Origin: Kocuria dechangensis
Lineage (GTDB): Bacteria > Actinomycetota > Actinomycetes > Actinomycetales > Micrococcaceae
Assembly: GCF_014636775.1 (NCBI RefSeq)
Contig: NZ_BMEQ01000002.1
Span: 248,001 to 312,000, forward strand
Direction: 5' to 3'
DNA length: 64,000 nt
Shown: positions 54,082-62,911 of the stretch, one piece after another
Layout of the letters: every line of letters begins with the position of its first letter
How positions within the stretch are numbered: the first letter of the stretch is position 1
Notes under the pieces: model-generated
Seen by the model: only the letters and a program-made list of their open reading frames with translations
What the model was told of the DNA's origin: nothing
Database searches by the model: none
Program-made: the position numbers and the translations under genes

Positions 54082-54923
54082 GGACCTTCACGGGCAGGAC
54101 CGCCGTCGTCACCGGCGGGGCCAGCGGCATCGGCTACGCCATGGCGGACCGGTTCGCCGACGAGGGCATGAACGTCGTGGTCGCCGACATCGAGCAGCAG
54201 GCCCTGGACACCGCGGTCGCCTCCCTGGCCCGCCCCGGCGTCGAGGTGCTGGGCGTGCGCACGGACGTCAGCGACCTCGACAGCGTCCAGGCCCTGGCCG
54301 ACGCGACGATCGAGCGCTTCGGACGGGTGGACCTGGTGTGCAACAACGCCGGCGTCGAGACCGGCGGCACGTTCCTCAACATCCCGGAGAGCGCCTGGCG
54401 CTGGGTCATGGACGTGAACTTCTTCGGTGTGCTCCACGGCTGCCAGGTGTTCCTGCCCCTGCTGGAGCAGCAGGAGGAGGGGCACATCGTGAACACCGCC
54501 TCGGTGGCCGCCTTCAACTCCGGCACGCCCACCATGACGCCCTACTGCGCCTCCAAGTTCGCGGTCCTGGGCCTGTCCGAGTGCCTGGACATCGAGCTGC
54601 GCGGCCGGGGGAGCACGGTCGGGGTCTCCCTCCTCGCCCCCGGGCCGGTGAAGACCCGGATGACGGAGGCGGAGCGCAACCGCCCCCGCGCCGTCCCCAA
54701 GGCCGCGGAGCCGGAGCGGCTGGCCGTGATCGAGAACCTCGCCCGGCTCTCCGAGGAGGTCGGCCTCGACCCCGCCGACGTCGCCGACCAGGTCCTGGGC
54801 TCCGTGCGGGAGAACGCGTTCTTCGTCCTCACCCACCCCGACAGCGCTGTCGCCGGGCTCGAGCGGCGCCTGGAGTGGGTCCGGACCGGGACGGCGCCCG
54901 CCGCGCGCACCGCCGGGACCTGA
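54078..54923 (+). CDS. short-chain dehydrogenase/reductase (SDR) 2
   Basis: Classical SDR of 281 residues: TGGASGIG (12-19), NNAGVE, catalytic Ser in NTASVAAF and YCASK. A C-terminal extension of about 40 residues (PADVADQVLGSVRENAFFVLTHP) is typical of the YqjQ/DltE-like branch. Translationally coupled to the flavin hydroxylase. It likely oxidises an alcohol made by one of the monooxygenases. Confidence 0.88.
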   Translation: MRTFTGRTAVVTGGASGIGYAMADRFADEGMNVVVADIEQQALDTAVASLARPGVEVLGVRTDVSDLDSVQALADATIERFGRVDLVCNNAGVETGGTFLNIPESAWRWVMDVNFFGVLHGCQVFLPLLEQQEEGHIVNTASVAAFNSGTPTMTPYCASKFAVLGLSECLDIELRGRGSTVGVSLLAPGPVKTRMTEAERNRPRAVPKAAEPERLAVIENLARLSEEVGLDPADVADQVLGSVRENAFFVLTHPDSAVAGLERRLEWVRTGTAPAARTAGT

Positions 54924-54968
54924 GCCCCACCGCCCACCGACACACCACCACCGACCGAAGGACAAGTC

Positions 54969-56180
54969 ATGACAGAAACCGTGGCCGACACCGTCATCGA
55001 GGCGCCCGAGACGGACTACGACCCGTTCGCCCTGGAGTCCCTCCAGAACGTGCACGAGATGGACGGGCGCTGCCGGGAGCTCGCCCCCGTCGTCTACGTC
55101 AAGAAGTACGACTACTACGCGATCACCCGCTACGCCGAGATCAAGAAGGCCCTGCGAGACCCCCGGACGTTCTCGTCCACCAGCCGGCCGTTCTACGCGC
55201 CCTCCCCGTTCCGTCCGCGGATCCTCATCCTCGAGGACCCGCCCGAGCACAACCGCTCCAAGGGCGCCGTGCTGAAGGTCCTCAACGAGGAGAACCTGCA
55301 GAGGATGGAGGCCTACTTCAAGGACTGGGCCGAGCAGCTGGTCGACCGGCTGCTCGCCGACGGGCCCGTGGAGATCGACGCGTTCCGCGAGCTGTCCGTG
55401 GCCTTCGTCCTCAAGGTCTTCCCGGACGTGCTCGGCCTGCCCGAGGAGGGCCGCGAGGCGCTCCTGAAGTTCGGGGACGCCGTGTTCAACGTCTTCGGCC
55501 CCGACAGCGAACTGCAGCGACAGAAGCTGGCCCGCGGCGCGGAGGGCCAGGAGTGGGTGGAGGCCAACACCGCCAAGGAGCTGCAGGCCGAGGGCAGCAT
55601 CGGCTGGATGCTCTACCAGCAGGCCGAGGAGGGGAAGATCACCGAGACCGAGGCCCAGCAGATCCTCAAGTCCATCTTCGCCGCCGGCTTCGACACCACC
55701 ACCGCCTCCATCGCCAGCATGATCCGCGCCTTCGCCGACAACCCCGGCGAGTGGCAGAAGCTGCGGGAGAACCCGGAGCTCGTGGACAACGCCTGGGAGG
55801 AGGCCATCCGCTACTACCCGGCCTCCCGCTACGGCGGGCGCTGGGCCAAGAAGGAGACCGTGCTGGGCGGGGTGCGCATCCCGGAGGGCGCGAAGATCCT
55901 CACCATGTGGCTCGGCGCCGGGCGCGACGGACGCCAGTACGAGAACCCGGACGAGTTCCACGTCGACCGCGAGATGAAGGGCGGCCACCTGTCCTTCGGC
56001 TTCGGCATCCACACCTGCGCCGGCCAGGGCGTGGCCCGTCTGGAGGCGCGCACGCTGCTGCGCGCCCTCGTCGAGCGCGTCGAGCGCATCGAGCTCGTGG
56101 GCGAGCCCGTGCAGGCCGTCAACTACCAGGCGTTCGGGCACGAGAAGGTGCCCGTGCGCCTGACCCCGGCACGCCGGTGA
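54969..56180 (+). CDS. cytochrome P450 (CYP199-like)
   Basis: A 403-residue P450 with I-helix AAGFDTTTAS, ExxR in EEAIRYYPASR and heme ligand C350 in FGFGIHTCAGQGVAR. The N-terminal YDYYAITRYAEIKKAL and late IELVGEPVQAVN look like the CYP199 group, which O-demethylates para-substituted benzoates; that link is by eye only. It is the third P450 in the island and overlaps the following hydrolase start by GTGA. Confidence 0.93.
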   Translation: MTETVADTVIEAPETDYDPFALESLQNVHEMDGRCRELAPVVYVKKYDYYAITRYAEIKKALRDPRTFSSTSRPFYAPSPFRPRILILEDPPEHNRSKGAVLKVLNEENLQRMEAYFKDWAEQLVDRLLADGPVEIDAFRELSVAFVLKVFPDVLGLPEEGREALLKFGDAVFNVFGPDSELQRQKLARGAEGQEWVEANTAKELQAEGSIGWMLYQQAEEGKITETEAQQILKSIFAAGFDTTTASIASMIRAFADNPGEWQKLRENPELVDNAWEEAIRYYPASRYGGRWAKKETVLGGVRIPEGAKILTMWLGAGRDGRQYENPDEFHVDREMKGGHLSFGFGIHTCAGQGVARLEARTLLRALVERVERIELVGEPVQAVNYQAFGHEKVPVRLTPARR

Positions 56181-57148
56181 CCGCGCCCGCTGTGCCCGCC
56201 CCGCACCGGAACCGGCCCGCGGAGACCCTCCGCCGGGGTGAGCTGTGGCTGCGGGGCGAGCTGCGCGACGGGTCCGAGGGCACCTGGCAGGAGGCGCCGG
56301 CCTTCGTCCAGTGGGAGGCGCCGGACGACGACGACGCCCCCGTCGCGGTCCTCGTCCACGGCGGCGGGGGCCAGTCCACCGACTGGCTGGGCTACGGGGA
56401 CCACGACGGCTGGGCCCGGCGGCTGGTCCGCAAGGGCTGGGCCGTCTACCTCCTGGACCGCCCCGGGCACGGGCGCTCGCCGTACCTCCCGGAGCGCATG
56501 GGAGGCCGCACCCCCGGGGCCACCTACGAGCTCGCCGACCGGCTCTTCCTGGGCCCCGCCCAGGACGGCGCCGGCTCCGAGGCCTGGCCCTGGGAGCGGT
56601 CCCCGGGCGAGCCGCACCTCGACGAGCTGGTGGCCTCCTCCGCGGGCATGCTCCTGGACACCGCCCGCGCGCACGAGCAGGACGTCGCGCGCACCGTCCA
56701 GCTGCTCGAGCGGACGGGCCCCGCCGTCGTCGTCGTCCACTCCGCGGGCGCCCCCGCCGGGTGGGGCGCGCTGCTGCGCCGCCCCGACCTGGTGCGCGCG
56801 GTCGTCGCCGTGGAACCGCTGGGCCCGCCGTACCGGGACCTGGGGGAGCGCGGCCGGCTCGAGCACGGCCTCAGCGCCGTGGACCTGGGCCGCTGGGAGT
56901 CCGACGGCCCGCCGCCCCCGGTCCTCGTCGTCTCGGCCGGCGCCTCCGGGCGTGCCCGGGACGACGAGCAGACCGTCGCGCACCTGCGGGCGCTGGGCCT
57001 GGAGGCCGAACACCTCCTCCTGGCCGAGCACGGACTCCCTGGCAACGGGCACGGCCTCGTCTTCGAGGCCACCAACGGACAGGTCCTAGACCTCGTCCTC
57101 GACCGGCTGCGACGGAGCAGCCTCGACCGAACGGAGCACCGACCATGA
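56177..57148 (+). CDS. alpha/beta hydrolase
   Basis: A 323-residue alpha/beta-hydrolase with oxyanion motif VHGGGGQSTDW (near 59-69), DRPGHGRSP and nucleophile Ser in VVVHSAGAPAG, plus a late His in GNGHGLVFE. The nucleophile elbow HSAGA departs from GxSxG at the first position. It would cleave an ester, lactone or C-C bond. It is coupled at both ends (GTGA with the P450, ATGA with the MBL gene). Confidence 0.85.
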   Translation: MTAPAVPAPHRNRPAETLRRGELWLRGELRDGSEGTWQEAPAFVQWEAPDDDDAPVAVLVHGGGGQSTDWLGYGDHDGWARRLVRKGWAVYLLDRPGHGRSPYLPERMGGRTPGATYELADRLFLGPAQDGAGSEAWPWERSPGEPHLDELVASSAGMLLDTARAHEQDVARTVQLLERTGPAVVVVHSAGAPAGWGALLRRPDLVRAVVAVEPLGPPYRDLGERGRLEHGLSAVDLGRWESDGPPPPVLVVSAGASGRARDDEQTVAHLRALGLEAEHLLLAEHGLPGNGHGLVFEATNGQVLDLVLDRLRRSSLDRTEHRP

Positions 57149-57933
57149 CCACCATGGCCCACCGCCTCTGGGGACTGGACTCCCCGACCATGACCATCGA
57201 CGCCGCGCACCTCGTGGTCGGCGCCGAGGGCACGGTGAACATCCCGCTGCCGGGCTACCTGATCGAGCACGAGCAGGGGCTGGTGCTCTTCGACACCGGC
57301 ATGAACCCGGTGGTCTGCGACGACCCCGCCCTCCTGTTCGGGGACCGGCCGGAGACCACGATGATCACGTCGCGCCCGGAGCAGCGCATCGACCGGCAGA
57401 TCCGGAAACTGGGCTTCGACGTCACGGACGTCACCCACGTGATCCTCTCCCACACCCACAGCGACCACGCGGGCGGGCTCTACCTGTTCCCGCAGGCCAG
57501 GTTCTACGTCGGCCCGGGGGAGTTCGCCTGGTCCGCGCGGCCGCCGGCGGAGGTGCAGCACCTCTTCTTCCCGGAGGAGTACATGTCCCCGACCGTCCAG
57601 TCCTTCAACTGGACCACCGTGACCACCCCGGTCCTGGACCTCTTCGGCGACGGCGCCATCGAGATCCACCACTTCCCCGGCCACACGCCGGGCGAGCTGT
57701 CCGCCCTGGTGCGGCTGCCGTCCCAGAACGTGGTCCTCACCGGTGACACCGTGCACCTGCGCGAGGCCGTCGAGTGGACCCAGCCGGACCCGTCCGACTG
57801 GGACCACGAACTGGCCAAGGACAGCGTGCGCAGGCTCGTGGCGCTGACCGAGCGGGAGAACGCCCGCCTGTGGATCGCCCACGACGAGCGCGACTGGGCC
57901 GACTTCGGCGGCCCGGGCGTCGAGATCAAGTGA
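57145..57933 (+). CDS. MBL-fold hydrolase, AHL-lactonase-like
   Basis: A 262-residue metallo-beta-lactamase-fold enzyme with HTHSDHAGG (H103, H105, D107, H108), HFPGHTPGELS and GDTVHL, as in AiiA/AttM lactonases. In this setting it more likely opens a lactone from the oxidised ring than quenches signalling (inference). Coupled to the alpha/beta-hydrolase. Confidence 0.87.
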   Translation: MTTMAHRLWGLDSPTMTIDAAHLVVGAEGTVNIPLPGYLIEHEQGLVLFDTGMNPVVCDDPALLFGDRPETTMITSRPEQRIDRQIRKLGFDVTDVTHVILSHTHSDHAGGLYLFPQARFYVGPGEFAWSARPPAEVQHLFFPEEYMSPTVQSFNWTTVTTPVLDLFGDGAIEIHHFPGHTPGELSALVRLPSQNVVLTGDTVHLREAVEWTQPDPSDWDHELAKDSVRRLVALTERENARLWIAHDERDWADFGGPGVEIK

Positions 57934-57943
57934 GCGCCGGGTC

Positions 57944-58312
57944 ATGAGGCGACTGTTCGACTACCGCTGCACGGCCTGCGGATGGGCCGGCGAGCGCCTC
58001 GTGGAGGTGCCCGCGCCGCGCGGGCTGGCGTGCGGCCGGTGCTCCGAGGAGGCCGTCCGCCGCTACACGACCGCGGGGCTGCGCCGGTCGGGGGAGGCCC
58101 TGGCCGCGATCTCCCCCGCCGCCGGCAGCACCGACTGCCGCGACAACCCGGACGTCCCCGGACTGTGCCACGTCGCCCCGGGGGCGCGCCGGTCGATGAT
58201 CGCCCAGTACCGCGGCGACGACGACACGCTCGCGGCCGAGCGGACCCGGCAGACCCGGCGCTACGAGGAGCACGGCCCCGTGCCGCTCGACCAGGTGCTG
58301 CACACCCACTGA
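57944..58312 (+). CDS. FmdB-like zinc-ribbon protein
   Basis: A 122-residue protein with an N-terminal zinc ribbon: C-x2-C in YRCTACGW (9-12) and C-x2-C in LACGRCSE (29-32), as in FmdB/CxxC_CxxC_SSSS proteins, then a basic, probably disordered tail ending in HTH. Such small zinc ribbons sit in many catabolic operons and may help or regulate an enzyme. It starts 11 bases after the MBL gene, without a strong ribosome site. Confidence 0.7.
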   Translation: MRRLFDYRCTACGWAGERLVEVPAPRGLACGRCSEEAVRRYTTAGLRRSGEALAAISPAAGSTDCRDNPDVPGLCHVAPGARRSMIAQYRGDDDTLAAERTRQTRRYEEHGPVPLDQVLHTH

Positions 58313-58349
58313 CCCAGGCACGCCCCCCCCGAGGAAGGGATCCACCACC

Positions 58350-59150
58350 ATGACGAGCACGACACAGGCCCCGGCGAGCGCCGCCGAACGGCTCCGCACG
58401 GAGTTCGAGCACCTGCACGGGCACTGGGACGAGCGCCTGCAGGCGCTGCTGGACCTGGACCGGCGCCAGTTCGCCGTGCACGCCGCGCTGACCGGCGTGG
58501 CGGAGCGCCGCGGCGTCCTGCCCGCCAGGATCCGCCACCTGGTGCACCTGGCCGTCGCCGCCGCCGCGACCCACCTCTACGGGCCCGGCACCGAGCAGCA
58601 CGTGCGCGGGGCCCTGGCGGCCGGCGCCACGGAGCAGGAGGTGGCCGAGGTCCTGCAGCTCACCGGAACGCTGGGGATCCACGCCCACAACGTCGGCGGC
58701 GCGATCCTCGAGCAGGTCCTGCGGGAGACCGGTCACCTGCCCGAGGAGCCCGCGCCCCTGACCGGCCACCAGCAGCGGCTCAAGAACACCTTCGAGGCGC
58801 GCCGCGGGTTCTGGCACGAGGACTTCGAGCAGCTGCTGCGGCTGGACCTCGACCTCTTCGAGGCCTACTGCGAGTACTCCGGCCTCCCGTGGACGGACGG
58901 GGTGCTCGAGCCCAAGGTCAAGGAGTTCGTCTACATCGCCTTCGACGTCGCGGCGACCCACCTGCACCGTCCCGGCATCGAGCAGCACTTCCGCAACGCA
59001 CTGCGGCACGGGGCCACCCCGGACGAGCTGCTGGCCGTCCTGGAGATCGCTTCGACCCTCGGCACCCACGGGGTGCTCGAGGGCGCCCTCACCCTGGCCC
59101 GCGTGCGTGCGCACGGGGCCGGCACCCCCGAACAGGAGAACCAGCCATGA
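58350..59150 (+). CDS. tandem carboxymuconolactone decarboxylase-domain protein
   Basis: A 266-residue protein made of two AhpD/CMD-like helical domains (about 30-125 and 150-255). Similar strings recur in each: HLVHLAVAAAATHLYGPGTEQHVRGAL and FVYIAFDVAATHLHRPGIEQHFRNAL (shown in part), so it arose by internal duplication. No CxxC redox pair is seen. The role may be decarboxylation or lactone/hydroperoxide handling. Overlaps the next SDR by ATGA. Confidence 0.82.
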   Translation: MTSTTQAPASAAERLRTEFEHLHGHWDERLQALLDLDRRQFAVHAALTGVAERRGVLPARIRHLVHLAVAAAATHLYGPGTEQHVRGALAAGATEQEVAEVLQLTGTLGIHAHNVGGAILEQVLRETGHLPEEPAPLTGHQQRLKNTFEARRGFWHEDFEQLLRLDLDLFEAYCEYSGLPWTDGVLEPKVKEFVYIAFDVAATHLHRPGIEQHFRNALRHGATPDELLAVLEIASTLGTHGVLEGALTLARVRAHGAGTPEQENQP

Positions 59151-60043
59151 CCACCACGACCGGCACCACCACCTCCACGATCCCGCCCGTGCCGGGCGCC
59201 GGACCCTCCGGGGTGCCCGAGGAGCGCCGCCTGCAGAAGCTGGGGGAGCTGTTCGACGTCCGCGGCCTGGGCGTCGTCGTCACCGGCGGCGGCAGCGGGC
59301 TGGGCCTGCGCATGGGCACGGCGCTCGCCGAGGCCGGCGCCCACGTGACCCTGCTGGACGTCGTCGGCGACCGCCTCGACGAGGCCCGGACCGACCTGGC
59401 GGAGCAGGGCCTGCAGGTCGACGTAGCCGTCGCGGACATCACCGACTTCGACCAGCTGGACGCCCTCTTCGACCGGCTCGAGCACAGCGAGCACGGCCTG
59501 CACGTCGTGTTCGCCAACGCGGGGATCAGCGCCGGTATCGGTCCGCGGCTGAGGACCGGCCGGATCACCGACCTCGACCGGGAGCGCTGGCAGCAGGTCC
59601 TCGACGTCAACCTGACCGGCGCGGTCAACACGATGTCCGCCGCGGCTCGCCACCTGAACACCGGCTACGGGCGGATCGTCGTGACCTCGTCCGTCGGCGG
59701 GATCCGGGCGGACCCGATGGTCGGCTACGCCTACGCGTCGACGAAGGCCGGCGTGGTCGGCCTGGTCCGCAACGCCGCGCTGGAGCTCGCCCACCGCGGG
59801 ATCACGGTCAACGCGGTCGCCCCCGGCCTGTTCGAGACCAACATCCGCAAGGCCAACCCCGCGGCCGAGGCGATGACGGCGGACTTCGTGAAGGTCTCCG
59901 CCCTGAAGCGCTCGGCGCAGCTGCCCGAGCTGGAGGGCCTGGCCGTCTACGTCGCCTCCCCCGCCTCGAGCTACGTCACCGGCGCCGTGCTCAACATCGA
60001 CGGCGGTGGCCAGCACGTGGGTCCCAACGACGTCGAGCTCTGA
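59147..60043 (+). CDS. short-chain dehydrogenase/reductase (SDR) 3
   Basis: SDR of 298 residues with a Thr-rich N-terminal extension of about 40 residues, then TGGGSGLG, FANAGIS, catalytic Ser in VTSSVGGIR and YASTK. It ends in the usual NIDGGGQ. Coupled to the double-CMD gene. Third dehydrogenase of the island; substrate unknown. Confidence 0.88.
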   Translation: MTTTTGTTTSTIPPVPGAGPSGVPEERRLQKLGELFDVRGLGVVVTGGGSGLGLRMGTALAEAGAHVTLLDVVGDRLDEARTDLAEQGLQVDVAVADITDFDQLDALFDRLEHSEHGLHVVFANAGISAGIGPRLRTGRITDLDRERWQQVLDVNLTGAVNTMSAAARHLNTGYGRIVVTSSVGGIRADPMVGYAYASTKAGVVGLVRNAALELAHRGITVNAVAPGLFETNIRKANPAAEAMTADFVKVSALKRSAQLPELEGLAVYVASPASSYVTGAVLNIDGGGQHVGPNDVEL

Positions 60044-60082
60044 GTCCTCGACGTCGCCCTCCTCTCCCCGAAAGGTGTCCCA

Positions 60083-60523
60083 GTGACCTTCCTGCTCTGG
60101 CCGGTGAAGTCCAGTCTGCTCCGCTACGTCTCCGCCCTCCCCGACGGCGCCCTCTCCGTCGAGGACGGGGCGGAGGCGGACCCCGAGGCGGGCGTCTTCG
60201 CCTTCCCCGGTGACCCCGAGGACCCCTCGGGCCGCCGCTTCCGGGGCGACCTGCGCCTGCGCGCGCACGGCGGGATGCTGTTCGTCCGCGTCGCGCGGCC
60301 CGCGCTCGAGACCGTCGACGGCGGCGGGCTCGCCCTGACCGTCCTCGCCCCCGGTGAGGGGGAGACGGAGGAGCGGCTGGTCCTGGCCCACCTCGCCGAG
60401 CGCGCGCGCACGGACGGGGCCGTCCTGTACGACGCGCGGCTGAGCGAGCCCGGGGCCGCGCTGTTCGGCGGCTACTACCGTCCAGGGGAGGAGCTCGATC
60501 CCCTGGAGGTCCGGCAGGACTGA
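60083..60523 (+). CDS. HtaA-domain-like small protein
   Basis: A 146-residue soluble protein without signal peptide. The start FLLWPVKSSLLRYVSALPDG and the later LRAHGGMLFVRVARPALE resemble HtaA domains, known from corynebacterial surface heme-binding proteins. Here the cytoplasmic form closes a P450-rich operon, so heme supply or another binding role is conceivable. GTG start behind AAAGG. Followed by a 28-bp hairpin. Confidence 0.65.
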   Translation: MTFLLWPVKSSLLRYVSALPDGALSVEDGAEADPEAGVFAFPGDPEDPSGRRFRGDLRLRAHGGMLFVRVARPALETVDGGGLALTVLAPGEGETEERLVLAHLAERARTDGAVLYDARLSEPGAALFGGYYRPGEELDPLEVRQD

Positions 60524-60530
60524 CCGATCC

Positions 60531-60588
60531 CCCGCCACGACGAGAAGGGCCCCGTCCGTCCGGACGGGGCCCTTCTCGTCGTGGCGGG
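60531..60588. terminator. 28-bp perfect bidirectional hairpin
   Basis: Perfect 28-bp arms (CCCGCCACGACGAGAAGGGC..) with only two bases between, at the convergent ends of the P450 operon and the hydroxyquinol operon. Confidence 0.92.
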
Positions 60589-60592
60589 CGGA

Positions 60593-61474
60593 TCACTGCC
60601 GGAGCGCGCTCCAGCGGGCGATCTCCGTGTGGTCGGCATCCTGCGGCAGCTCTCCCGCGGCCTGCTCCCACAGCTCCACCGCACGGTCGGCCAGCGGGGT
60701 GCCCAGACCGACGTCATGGGCGAGCTCCCGCGCGATCTTCATGTCCTTCACCATCAGCGCCAGGGAGAAGCCGGAGTCGTAGGTCTGCGGCACCACGAAG
60801 TTCGGCCACTTGTTCTCGGTGGACCCGCTGCGGCCACTGGCCCCGTTGATGGCCTCGAGCATCACCTCGGGGTCCATGCCGAAGCGGGTCCCCACGTGCA
60901 GGGCCTCGCTGGTCACCAGCAGGTGCGTGGCGGACAGCAGGTTGTTCAGTGCCTTGAGGGCGTGGCCCGAGGCGACCGGTCCCGTCCGGACGAGCCGGCC
61001 CATGGCCTCCAGCGCGGGGCGCACGACGGCGACGTCCTCGTCGACGCCGCCGACCATGATGGTCAGGGTCCCGGCCACTGCGCCCTTGACCCCACCGGAG
61101 ACCGGTGCGTCGACGAGCCGGACGCCGAACCCGGTGCGCAGCCGCTCGGCCAGGTCCTTGGTGCGGCCCGGGACCGAGGAGCTCATGTCCACGACGACCG
61201 CTCCCTCCGGCATCCGTGCGGCCACACCCTGCTCGAGGAGGACGTTCTCCACGATGTCGGAGCTGGGCAGCATGAGGATCAGGAGATCGATGTCCTCGGT
61301 GACACCGCCGACGCTCTCAGCCGGGGTGCCGCCCCGGGCGGAGAACGCCGAGAGGTTCTCCGGGCTCAGGTCGAAGCCCAGGACACGGTGGCCGGCCTGG
61401 AGCAGGCGGGCGGACATGGGGAGCCCCATGTTCCCCAGACCGATCATGCCGATGGTCAGGTGCGGCTCAGACAT
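60593..61474 (-). CDS. 3-hydroxyisobutyrate dehydrogenase-family NAD(P)-dependent oxidoreductase
   Basis: A 293-residue beta-hydroxyacid dehydrogenase: GLGNMG (12-17), VDAPVSGGVKGA (121-132) and catalytic K174 in SGHALKALNN. It resembles MmsB (12922-13842) but lies last in the hydroxyquinol operon, so its substrate is probably a pathway hydroxyacid or semialdehyde. Its start overlaps the end of the CMD gene by 8 bases. Confidence 0.9.
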   Translation of the reverse strand: MSEPHLTIGMIGLGNMGLPMSARLLQAGHRVLGFDLSPENLSAFSARGGTPAESVGGVTEDIDLLILMLPSSDIVENVLLEQGVAARMPEGAVVVDMSSSVPGRTKDLAERLRTGFGVRLVDAPVSGGVKGAVAGTLTIMVGGVDEDVAVVRPALEAMGRLVRTGPVASGHALKALNNLLSATHLLVTSEALHVGTRFGMDPEVMLEAINGASGRSGSTENKWPNFVVPQTYDSGFSLALMVKDMKIARELAHDVGLGTPLADRAVELWEQAAGELPQDADHTEIARWSALRQ

Positions 61475-61868
61475 GGGCTTCCTTCATCTCCTTGAGGGTC
61501 TTCTCCGCCACGCGGAAGGACTCCAGTGCTGCGGGGACGCCGACGTAGACGGCGGCCTGGAGGAGCACTTCCTGGATCTCCTCCTCGGTGACGCCGTTGT
61601 TGACCGCGCCCTTCACGTGGACGGCCAGCTCGTGGTTGCGGTTGAGTGCGGTGAGCATGGCGAGGTTGAGCAGGCTGCGGGTGCGACGCTCCAGACCGGG
61701 ACGGTTCCAGACCGCTCCCCAGCAGTACTCGGTGACGAACTCCTGCATCGGCTGGGCGAACTCCGAGGCGTTGGCCAGTGAGCGCTCGACGTGCTCCGCC
61801 CCGAGGACGGTCCTGCGCATCTCGAGGCCGGCCTGGTAGGTCTGCTGGTGGGTGGTGTTCGACGGCAT
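61467..61868 (-). CDS. carboxymuconolactone decarboxylase-family protein
   Basis: A 133-residue PcaC-like protein: YQAGLEMRRTVLGAEHVE, RTRSLLNLAMLTALNRNHELAVHVKGA (in part) and the closing EIQEVLLQAAVYVGVPAALES are family marks. In protocatechuate breakdown PcaC decarboxylates 4-carboxymuconolactone; in this hydroxyquinol setting the substrate is uncertain. AAAGGA ribosome site. Overlaps the following dehydrogenase gene. Confidence 0.9.
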   Translation of the reverse strand: MPSNTTHQQTYQAGLEMRRTVLGAEHVERSLANASEFAQPMQEFVTEYCWGAVWNRPGLERRTRSLLNLAMLTALNRNHELAVHVKGAVNNGVTEEEIQEVLLQAAVYVGVPAALESFRVAEKTLKEMKEAHV

Positions 61869-61950
61869 GTCGTCGTTCCTTTCGTGTGCTGTGCTTCTGG
61901 TGCTGTGCTGGGTCGTGCTGACGGCGCGGACGGTGCTCGTCGGCGCCGGG

Positions 61951-62868
61951 TCAGAAGGGGCTGGGTGCCAGGACGATGTCGAAGCGGGTCCGTGCCCACT
62001 CCTGCTCGCCGAGGTCACGGCCGTCGGGGGTGGGGGTGCCGGGCGGCTGGGTGGCAAAGGTCTTGATGAGCGAGTCCTTCACCCCGAACACGGAGTCCCC
62101 GATCTCGATCTGGGGGTCGTCCTCGACGAAGATGTGGGTGACCAGGGTCCGGTGGTTCTCGGCGGTGACCATGAAGTGCAGGTGTGCTGCCCGCACCGGG
62201 GACCGGTTCGTGGCCGCGAGCATCGCCCCGACGGGGCCGTCGTGCGGGATCGGGTAGGGGGTCGGGGTCAGCCCCCAGAACGCGTAGTTGCCGTTCTGAT
62301 CGGCATAGAGGTGGGCGCGGCCGGTGATGCGGTCGTCGCCGTACTGGACGTCGTAGAAGCCGTCCTCGTCGGCCTCCCACACCTCGATCCGGGCGCCGGG
62401 GATCGGGTCGCCCTGCGTGTCGGTGACGGTGCCCTCCACCCAGGCCGGCTGCCCGGTGGCACCGCCGGCGATGTCCCCGCCGAGCGGGATCTCCGGGGCG
62501 TCCTCCAGGAAGAAGGGGCCGAAGACGGTGGCCTCGGTGGCGTCCCCGTCCACGGGGTTGTTGACCGCGATGGTCTGCATCGAGGCCCCGAGCACGTCGG
62601 AGAGCAGGATGAACTCCTGGCGGCGGTCGTCGGTGATGTGCCCCACCGCGGTGAGGAACTCGATCGCCTTCTCCCACTCGGCCTCGGTGAGGCGGACCTC
62701 GCGGACGAAGGCGTGCAGATGGCGGGTGAGGGCCTGCATGAGCTGCTTGAGGCGGGGGTCGGGAGTGCCGGCGAAGGAGGCGAGAACCTTCGCGGTCAGG
62801 GCCTCCTCGGCCGCGCGCTGCTCGGCGGGCACGGCGGCGCCGGCCGGGGCGGTGGTGGTCTCGGTCAT
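61951..62868 (-). CDS. chqB: hydroxyquinol 1,2-dioxygenase
   Basis: Intradiol dioxygenase of 305 residues that opens hydroxyquinol (benzene-1,2,4-triol) to maleylacetate. Iron ligands Y172, Y205, H229 and H231 have exactly the spacing (33, 24, 2) of the characterised Nocardioides simplex enzyme, and the N-terminal dimer domain with [14 protein letters not shown] is present. Catechol 1,2-dioxygenase is the alternative, but the following maleylacetate reductase gene decides for hydroxyquinol. Confidence 0.93.
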   Translation of the reverse strand: MTETTTAPAGAAVPAEQRAAEEALTAKVLASFAGTPDPRLKQLMQALTRHLHAFVREVRLTEAEWEKAIEFLTAVGHITDDRRQEFILLSDVLGASMQTIAVNNPVDGDATEATVFGPFFLEDAPEIPLGGDIAGGATGQPAWVEGTVTDTQGDPIPGARIEVWEADEDGFYDVQYGDDRITGRAHLYADQNGNYAFWGLTPTPYPIPHDGPVGAMLAATNRSPVRAAHLHFMVTAENHRTLVTHIFVEDDPQIEIGDSVFGVKDSLIKTFATQPPGTPTPDGRDLGEQEWARTRFDIVLAPSPF

Positions 62869-62911
62869 GGGGAATCCTCCTCGTAGCGGGTGGGTGCGCC
62901 GGGGTGCTCGA

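Noticed and set aside
57145-57933. Quorum-quenching AHL lactonase
   Set aside because: The fold motif fits, but the gene is translationally coupled inside a catabolic operon, so a pathway lactone is a better guess.
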